A stretch of DNA of 64,000 bases, from contig JAUMIR010000001.1 in NCBI GenBank assembly GCA_030847615.1, positions 257,117,187 through 257,181,186 on the forward strand, given 5' to 3'. The notes beneath the pieces were generated by a model. It was given only the letters and a program-made list of their open reading frames with translations. It had not been told where the DNA came from and made no database searches. This DNA comes from Gambelia wislizenii. Lineage: Eukaryota; Chordata; Lepidosauria; Squamata; Crotaphytidae. The translations under genes and the position numbers were made by a program. The first letter of the stretch is position 1. Each line of letters opens with the position of its first letter. This document shows positions 56,826 through 64,000 of the stretch, piece after piece.

Positions 56826-57651
56826 AGAACTAGCAGCTAACCTAGTAACAAATGATATTTCTTGCACCAAGGAGCTTACATCAAAGCAGTGACCATGGGA
56901 GAACATGCAGAAAAGGAATAATTTGATGACACCTCAAGTGTGCTGCTTAAAGGTGGCCACCACACTCTGCTTAATAATGGGGCCTGTGCTGATAAATGGT
57001 TTAGATAAATTACTCTTTGGAGTTCCATTCTTGTGGAGGGTCCTGTCACTTTTAATTTGCAGTGTTAAGACTGCAATTCTATATGGATCAATTTGAGGCA
57101 AAGTCCCAATGGGACTTTTTTCAAAGTAGATGTGCATGGATTGCTGTATAAATGACCATAACAATAGCATCCAAATTCCCTGTCTCCCCAGAGCCCTCTG
57201 CAGTCATCAAAGCATGGTTGGTCAAGATACAAAGAGGCCAACCCCATCCTCCGCTGTCTCTAATTCCATCACTCGTGGCAAGAGCACCAACTCTGCACTA
57301 GAGAGCTCCCTCTATATTTGGATGTTCTCCACACAAGCTGGATCACCATCCATCAAAAATCAGGGTCCCCAGATACATGGAGAGCATCTACATGTAGGGA
57401 AAGCTCTGGTTCTGACTGGTGTCTCTCTGAGTGAGGAGAGAGGAGGGACTAGACGAGAGACAGAGGGGGTGGGGCTAGAGCTCTACCCTCCCTGTGTGTT
57501 TGATTGGTCACCCAGAGATAAAAGAATGAATAGGGCTTATGAGGTTGCAGTTTCCATTCACCTGCAGTTAAATATTTGGTAACCATGTGGCCGGTAGTTG
57601 GCAGTAGTAATGCTTGAACTCCCAAGTGCCATCAATTCCTTCCAGTTCCTT
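56826..57651. other. FTCDNL1 intron, nothing recognised
   Basis: No exon-like or repeat signal that I can support. Confidence 0.35.
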
Positions 57652-57965
57652 GAATCATAGAATCACAGAATTGCAGAGTTGGAAGAGACCACAAGGGCCA
57701 TCCAGTCCAACCCCCTGCCATGCAGGAAATCACGATCAAAGTATCCCTGACAGATAGCCATCCAGCCTGTTTAAAGACCTCCAAGGAAGGAGGCCCCACC
57801 ACGCTCCGAGGGAATGGGAGTGTGTTCCACTGCCAAACAGCTCTTACTATCAAAAAGTTCCTTCTAATGCTGAGGTGGAATCTCTGTTCCTGGAGCTTGT
57901 ATCCATTTTTCTGTGTTCTAGCCTCTGGAGCAGCAGAAAACGATGCTTGTTGCCCTCTGGGTTTT
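57652..57965 (-). mobile_element. CR1 3' end fragment
   Basis: GAATCATAGAATCACAGAAT terminal end, then GGGCCATCCAGTCCAACCCC, CTCCGAGGGAATGGGAG and CTCTGGAGCAGCAGAAAAC. Confidence 0.9.
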
Positions 57966-58699
57966 TCACCCCAAGAGGAGCTTTGGTTCCTCCCTCCGCT
58001 CTCCTGGTGACCCCCTTCTTCCTAGCTGGGCCTTCTTGGGCTCTTCCCTCCCTCCAGGACTTTCCCAACAGGTCCATCCTCCTCCCTTCTTCCCAGGACT
58101 CCAGGCTAAAGGACCCCCTCCCTCCCTCTTCCTTCAAGGTGGCTTTAAATTGTGTTGAAAAACCTTTTTGTGTTTTTACTTGATAAAGCCTTTTAAACTG
58201 GAGGCCTCCCTCCCTCCCTCCCTCCCTCCCTCCCTCCCTCCCTCCCTCCCTTCCTCTAAACCCCAGAGCCCAGGCTGGCTGATTGTGTGTCTCCAGAGAC
58301 ATAACGGGAGGGAGGGAGGGAGAGAGAGAGACCCCATTTCTGGAAGGCAAAAGTGGGGGGGTCAGTTTCAACCCCCCTTCCTCCCCCCCACAATGATGCC
58401 CAAGGGAGGCCCTGCCTTTGCCCCACTGCCAGGGGGAGGAGTGGATTCTGCAGGGGGAGGATTGGGACCCCTCTTCTTCTCTGAGTGGGAACTCCTTTAG
58501 CATTCTGAATTGCTGCCTCTGCCTCCTCCCCACAAGGAGGGGGCTCTGCAAGGAGGAGAGAAAGGAGGGGGGCCTCAAAGCAAGGCTGGATATTTTGGGG
58601 TGAGGTGGAAACTTTGCCTTCAGATAATACCTCATCCCCATTCCTCCCCACTAGTCATCCCTGCCTGAGGCCTCTCACACCGGCCTCCCCCCACAAATC
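57966..58699. repeat. Pyrimidine-rich tract with (CCCT)n run
   Basis: CT-rich DNA with a (CCCT)n run at 58206-58250 and an (AGGG)n run at 58309-58322. The open frames on both strands here are composition artefacts. Confidence 0.8.
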
Positions 58700-58859
58700 C
58701 TATTCTTTAAAAAATAATAATCCAAAAAGCAAACCTTGATTTTGACATCTCATATAAGGGACACCATTTTGCTATGCCATTACATATAATGGGACTGGAA
58801 TATTCATGGCTTTTGGTATCCTGGAACCAAACCTCAGCAAATATGAAGGGACAACTGTA
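58700..58859. mobile_element. Tigger-like MITE, left-truncated
   Basis: CATATAAGGGACACCATTTT, CCTGGAACCAAACCTCAGCA and the right end GAAGGGACAACTGTA, as at 38161-38395. The left terminal repeat is missing. Confidence 0.8.
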
Positions 58860-60886
58860 TTTGAAGGCACACAACAACATATACAATACCAACAGCACAT
58901 TTAACATGCTAAAGGTCACTGGGGAAATAAAAAGCAACTATATACTTACAAAATGTAGCATAATTATAGATTACTAAACTGTAATATGTATCATTTTATA
59001 GTAATAGTCAAGTCATTCCATTTCCAAATCCACTGTACCTTATTTTTCAGTAATAGAGGCAACATCCATATTAAGGATCAGTATTCTGACTGTAATTCTT
59101 ACACAAAAGATCAGCTTAACACTGAACAAGCCGAAACTCTGACCAAATAATACAGACTATAACAAATCCATTCAAAAATGTAGCAATACCATACAAAATG
59201 TCTATTATGCCTTAGTGAATTCTACACTAAATTGTCATTTTAAGGTTAGTTTTTGCCTATGTCCAGTTCTGACTAATCACCACTACAACTGCAATATTAT
59301 TTTTTGGGGGGAGTGAGGTGCAAATATACTGCCTGCACTGTGTACAAAAATGCTTTGACTTTGAGTCCTAGTTTGGGGAAAAGGATGGGTATTTATATTT
59401 ATTTGTTTATTTAGAATATTTATACCCCACCCTTCTGCCAAAAAGGCTCTCAAAGTGGTGTACAGACAGTTGATTTGACAGTTCCCTGCCCTCAGGCTTA
59501 CAATCTAACTAAGACAGGGCACACAAGGAAAGGGGGATGGTGGTGGGATGGGTTTAAGTCCAGCAAAAACTGGGTAATAATAATATATGTATATATATTT
59601 AAAGTCATTTTAAAAGGCTGGTTCCATTTGGACACAAGGGGATGCGTCTTAATGTGGATTGTGCTCCATTTAATTGTATCCCACGTGTTGCACTGAGGAG
59701 TGGTGAGGATTGGGGCAGTGCATTCAGCCAGGCTGGTTGCATATTTAATGGGGTACATGTGCAGGAGGAAGTGGACTAGTAAAAGAACAGAATCAAAAGT
59801 ACACCTGGACTTGAGCATGGTCTGTGTGAAGCAAAGCTGGTTGTGTATTTCTCATTAATAAAATTACTTGTCTGATCCATTTTTTAACCCTCTTTCTTTA
59901 GACGTCATCCTGCCACAAGTATCCTTCAACCAGACCTTAATAGCAGCATTCTAGTTGTTACTCCCAGTGTTTTTCTACACATCCTGCATTTGTGTTTGCA
60001 AAGAAAGAACGCACACCAGATGTTAATGAGTGCATTTGTTTTTATTTTTCTTCTACATCAGCAGTCTGGCCTTGAAAATTTGCATTATTTTCTCTTCACT
60101 GTAAAGGTTTTGTTTTCCTCTCAAGGGTATGGATCATAAACTATCAAGACAATGAGTCAGAATTTCAAAGAAGAGTAAAACAAAGACCTCAAGGAAATAC
60201 TAAACTTCCATGTTCTTCCATGATATATAAGCAGAATGATTTGCAGTGATGTTTTTCTTTAAGTGAGGTTCCCACTCCTTGCTTATGAAAGCTTGGAATT
60301 AACTTGTTAAAAGAACCCTCATTGCTTTTTTTGAAAAAAGGAAACAATGGTCAGTAATTATATTTTCATTTTAACATCATTTAATGTTTGTGTTTCAGGG
60401 TGGTGTTGTTGTTTTTAAAACCCAACAAGTAACATTTACTGTACTCATTACTTCAGATTGTTACTGGGGTGTGCTTGTCATTTTTTGGCCATTTAAAAAT
60501 ATGCAGCTCTAACAAGTAGCCTGCTCTCTTTTGGTTAGCAGTTAATTGGCGATGGATGCAGAATAGGGCTTTTAATGGGTGTGCTGCACTTTTATTCTTA
60601 CTGTTGTTGTTTGTTTAAAAAATCTTATAAGCAATTTTAAATTAGCGTTCTATTTAATAGGATAGTTATTGAATAATTTTTTTAAAAACACATTACTTCT
60701 AAAATATTAAGTAACAATGCCAATACGTTTCTTCCTTTTAAAGGGGTAGTAACAAGGCAGCTTTGAAATATGTTTCCAAACTCTGGTGTGCATGGACAGG
60801 GGAGCAGTGGCTTATACTTAGGTCCTCCAGTTCTCCCTAATATTCTCTGTCAGTATTCTCTGTGGTTTCTTTTCTGATCATCCCAG
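58860..60886 (+). other. FTCDNL1: FTCDNL1 last intron
   Basis: Mostly unique AT-rich sequence with a LINE-tail fragment at 59400-59500 (TATTTATACCCCACCCTTCT, CAGGCTTACAATCTAACTA). It ends with acceptor CTGATCATCCCAG at 60874-60886. Confidence 0.6.
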
Positions 60887-61326
60887 GCGTTGGGGCCAGC
60901 CCGTATGTGATGAACTGCAATGTGACTGTAGACACTCAAGACTTGGCAACGGCAAAGAAGATAGCGAGTTCCATCCGAGGAAGCAGCGTAGGAGGCCTGA
61001 AGGGTGTGCAGTCGATGGCTTTCCCACACAATGGGCAAATCGAAATAGCATGTAATGTGGAAAGTTTTGATGAGCGTGACAACCCATTATCTACTGGGGA
61101 AGAGCTGGGCTATGTTTCGTACAGCATTCTTGGAAGAACTTACTATTATGTCTCGCCACAGTTGATAGAAGCTTCCATTCAGAAGCTGGCCAGAACTCAT
61201 GGAGTCCGCACAGTGGGGACTGCACTGGTTGGGTTTACGCCAGAAGAATGTAAGCACTGTGCTTCCTATGCATTGATGAATGGTGTTAGTGAATTTTGGA
61301 GGACTAGGAGTAGTATCTTTATGTGA
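60887..61326 (+). CDS. FTCDNL1: FTCDNL1, last coding exon
   Basis: Encodes residues 186-331 and TGA at 61324-61326. It starts VGASPYVMNCNVTVDTQDLA, then TAKKIASSIRGSSVGGLKGV, QSMAFPHNGQIEIACNVESF and a C-terminal RTHGVRTVGTALVGFTPEEC block. This is the C-terminal formiminotransferase subdomain: FTCD has the parallel [38 protein letters not shown] and VVGSQLVGLVPL segments. The frame is fully open. The end SEFWRTRSSIFM has no partner in FTCD, where the cyclodeaminase domain would follow. This protein has no cyclodeaminase, so it can at most do the transferase step of histidine-derived formiminoglutamate breakdown. Confidence 0.93.
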
Positions 61327-62013
61327 CAGTCCTTTTTGTTGATTTTAAATTCAACTCATTGTGAAATTAAGGGCAACTCTGATCCAGTTTGGGAAACTGA
61401 ACAAAGAAGTTGACACCAGTGAAGCTAAAAAAATAATTGTATATATTTTTATGATTGTAAACCACATTTGGGCCTCCTTGCTGTTGTTGCCTACAACTCT
61501 CATTAGCTCCACCCAGGATGGCCAGAGGGAATGGGCCATGGGAGTTGTAGGTCCCCTCTACAGTGTGTTTATTATTTTAGAGACCACCATTCCTTCACCT
61601 GATCCCCACAGATGTGTTGGACCACAATTTCTATCTTCTTCAACCAGCATGACCTGTGTACAAACATAGAGCCCCTTCTCACACTGGCTGAATGTGCAAG
61701 GTCTGGAGGGCCATCACCACTCTGTGCCCCATGGGCTGGACAGAACTTGTCCACAATGCCACTGTGACATGTTATTTCAACCAGCAGGGGCATCTGACCA
61801 CCCCACCTTTATCTATTAAAAACAACTGCTCTTTTCTGAAGGCTCTCTTTGAATCAGGTGGCCAAGGGAAGGGGGAGAGTATCCAACTGAGCTCAGGCAT
61901 AAGGGCTTCTGTTACTTTGCTCGTCGTTGCTGCATCTGGATTCCCTAAAACCCAACTCTTTCTCATTAACTCCCAGTTCTGCTATCTGCAGCAAGTGTTG
62001 CACTCTGAATAAA
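61327..62013 (+). terminator. FTCDNL1: FTCDNL1 3' UTR and poly(A) signal
   Basis: The first AATAAA after the stop is at 62008-62013 (CTCTGAATAAATTATG), giving a 3' UTR of about 700 bases. A short inverted ACAACTCTCAT..ATGGGAGTTGT MITE scrap lies inside at 61492-61550. Confidence 0.5.
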
Positions 62014-62289
62014 TTATGCAGATTAAATCTTCCTATTTTTGCATAACTGATTCTGGGCTGTAGATACTGAAGACAGGGGTTCAGCACAGAATGTGCCTCA
62101 CCTTTGCTCTGTCCCTGGAGAAGCTTTCTGGGGTGTAGTGGTCTCATACAGACTTACTTGGGGACAGGTTCCACTGAATTTAATAGAAATCACTTCCAGG
62201 CAAGTAGGCATGAGACTGTTATTGTTAGAAACCGAGCTATAATCTAGAAAATCCTAAATTCGAATTTTGCCTTGCTTGCTTAATTAAAC

Positions 62290-62680
62290 TTAGGGTATTT
62301 ATTTATTGCATTTATACATTGCCTTTCTCCCAGTGTAGGACCCAAGCTCATGAACAATAAATCAAAATTAGCTAAAGTCTGACTATAAAATTAAAACAAA
62401 ATTAAAAGATTTCTGTATTAAAATCATAAATTAAACAATATAAAATAATTTAAAAACACACAAAAGTTAAAAGTATCTCTCCCCAGAAGAAGCATTTACT
62501 CATTAAATGTCTGCTTAAACAAAAAGGTCAGGCCTGCCAGAGAAAGGAAAGCAGGGAGGGGGCCAGCCTAACTTCCCATGGGAGGGAGTTCCACAGGGTA
62601 GGAACAGCCACTGAGAAGGCCTTCTCCAGTGTCCTCTCCAAAAGGCCTTGTGATTTTGGCCTAGGACATGGCCTTAGGCA
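62290..62680 (-). mobile_element. LINE 3' region fragment
   Basis: TATTTATTGCATTTATACAT and GCCTTTCTCCCAGTG at one end. Further in, CATGGGAGGGAGTTCCACAG and CACTGAGAAGGCCTTCTCC, a combination common in squamate LINE 3' ends. Confidence 0.6.
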
Positions 62681-63099
62681 AGTGATTGTCTCTTGGCCTC
62701 AGTCACCTCATCTGCAATACAGGAATAGTGTCAGGTGACTGACCTTACAAGATTTTGGGAGAGGATAAATGCAGGTGTTGGCAAAGCATGGCCCCAAGGC
62801 TGCCTGCTCCACCAAGCCTATTTTGGGGGTCCACAACTCTCCTGGATCATACTTTTACAGCCCCCCACAGGGTGAATTGCCTCTCCTATAAGCCTCCTGG
62901 GGTGACAGCTAGCCTTTTAAATAGCAGGGGTCCTCTTCACTCTTTAAGATTAATATAGAAGTGGACTTCTACTTGCTTCTGGATTTTTATTTTTATTTTT
63001 GTAGTCCAGTTGGTTCCCAGAAAGTCCCAGGGTCAGCAAATTAGACCTTGGACCTGCCAAAGATACTCACTCCTGAATTACTAACAGCTTGTTTTCAAG
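62681..63099. other. Nothing recognised
   Basis: No gene or repeat supported. Confidence 0.35.
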
Positions 63100-63190
63100 C
63101 TGCTCCAGAGACTAGAATATAGACAAATGGATTTAAATGACAAGAAAAGAGATTCTACCTAAACTTCAAGAAGAACTTCAGGATTATTGA
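63100..63190 (+). mobile_element. CR1 internal scrap
   Basis: GCTGCTCCAGAGACTAGAAT, AAAAGAGATTCTACCTAAAC and AAGAAGAACTTCAGG correspond to the FHLNIRKNF-coding part of CR1. The 3' end is missing. Confidence 0.7.
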
Positions 63191-64000
63191 TTCAGTGTTC
63201 ACTACTACAATAGAAGACCACTATTGAAGACATGGTTAAAATATAAAAGGAGATTTTGTTCAAAAATACCTTCATGGATATCTCTGCATGAGGCTGTCAT
63301 GATGGAGTTCCCATCATGTTGCCTCGAGGTTGATTGCAACTCCCATCGTTCTGTCAGAGAACTACATTTCCCTTTATTTGCAAACAGTATTGTCTTGCCA
63401 ACATGGCATCAGGTAAGGAAATGGTTAACTGGAAGGGAGGGTCTAAAACACCACCTCCACAGAAGCTCATGAGCTGACATCATCAATGGCATCACATCAC
63501 CAGACCTGAAATGGACAATCACAGCCTGGGAACTCCAACTAAAGTATAACTGTTTTTGTGTGAGGTCATTGCAGAGTCAGACCATGCGGCTGTGAACAAA
63601 GACAAAAGGAGGCTCATTATATTCCAGTATGTGAGAGCCAAAGGCTGGACGATGGGTGTTAGAACAGGCCGCCTGGCTTACCTCACAGCTTTCTCTGATA
63701 CCATCTGAAAGCCAACAGAGATTGCTTGTAGGGCCTGTTTAGGATCACGTTAGGGAATTATGTTAATTTCTTCCACTTTGGTTGAGATGTGTAACTGAAC
63801 CTAGTAACTGAATGTAACTTAGAATAACTGAATGCTTTGATTTTAATACCTTGTTATTTCTGTAACTTTAAAGCACGCCTGGGGCATGGAAGAGCCTGCC
63901 TCATGGGGGATTGATATAACTGAACTTGCTTGAATAAATAGTCTTCTTAATTTTTCTATACACTGATACTGCACATGTTTATACATCTTGGTTTCACTAC
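63191..64000. other. Downstream flank, unidentified; possible LTR
   Basis: No coding frame with recognisable similarity. AATAAA at 63932-63937 is preceded by GC-richer text (GCACGCCTGGGGCATGGAAG) and followed by a T-rich stretch, a pattern seen in LTR R/U5 regions. Without a second copy this is only a suggestion. Confidence 0.25.

Noticed and set aside
57850..58651. 263-codon and other frames in the CT-rich block
   Set aside because: Composition artefacts from the (CCCT)n and (AGGG)n runs next to a CR1 tail.

Overview
The window is vertebrate nuclear DNA, almost certainly from a squamate reptile (a lizard or snake; an iguanian lizard is a guess). Its coding content is a few spliced exons in AT-rich, repeat-dense DNA. 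The repeats are Sauria SINEs, a BovB tail, many CR1 3' ends, Penelope-like and DIRS-like retroelements, a mariner, and many palindromic or TIR-bounded MITEs. There are no operons and no bacterial features.

Three genes are recognisable from protein similarity and intact splice sites. They keep the order found on human 2q33.1: the last coding exon of TYW5 (+, 966-1222), the complete two-exon C2orf69 (-, exon 1 at 11298-11666, exon 2 at 7303-8133), and five coding exons of FTCDNL1 (+, 40021-61326). TYW5 and C2orf69 converge on a shared 3' flank. C2orf69 and FTCDNL1 diverge from a CpG-rich interval at about 11.2-12.1 kb that looks like a bidirectional promoter. TYW5 hydroxylates the wybutosine base of tRNA-Phe, C2orf69 is a mitochondria-associated putative hydrolase, and FTCDNL1 is a formiminotransferase-like protein. 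Nothing suggests that they share a pathway.

Layout: 0-1.2 kb, end of TYW5; 1.2-7.3 kb, 3' flanks with old LINE, SINE and CR1 pieces; 7.3-11.7 kb, C2orf69, whose intron holds a ten-unit composite trinucleotide array; 11.7-12.1 kb, promoter; 12.1-40 kb, the FTCDNL1 5' region, packed with transposons (a 3.8 kb LINE, a 1.3 kb CR1, an LTR-like repeat pair, a broken Penelope element, a 1.1 kb TIR element); 40-61.3 kb, FTCDNL1 exons and introns carrying BovB, a DIRS fragment nested in a MITE, and a mariner; 61.3-64 kb, 3' UTR and flank.

The most unusual signal is at 12.8-13.95 kb. An open frame encoding a single-pass membrane segment, ending at a strong splice donor, is split by a TA-flanked MITE (12961-13805) that carries a 74 bp minisatellite. 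The insert length is a multiple of three and the reading frame matches on both sides. Splice-like signals just outside the MITE would remove it in frame. The host gene is not recognised; it could be an unannotated small gene or an alternative 5' exon of FTCDNL1.
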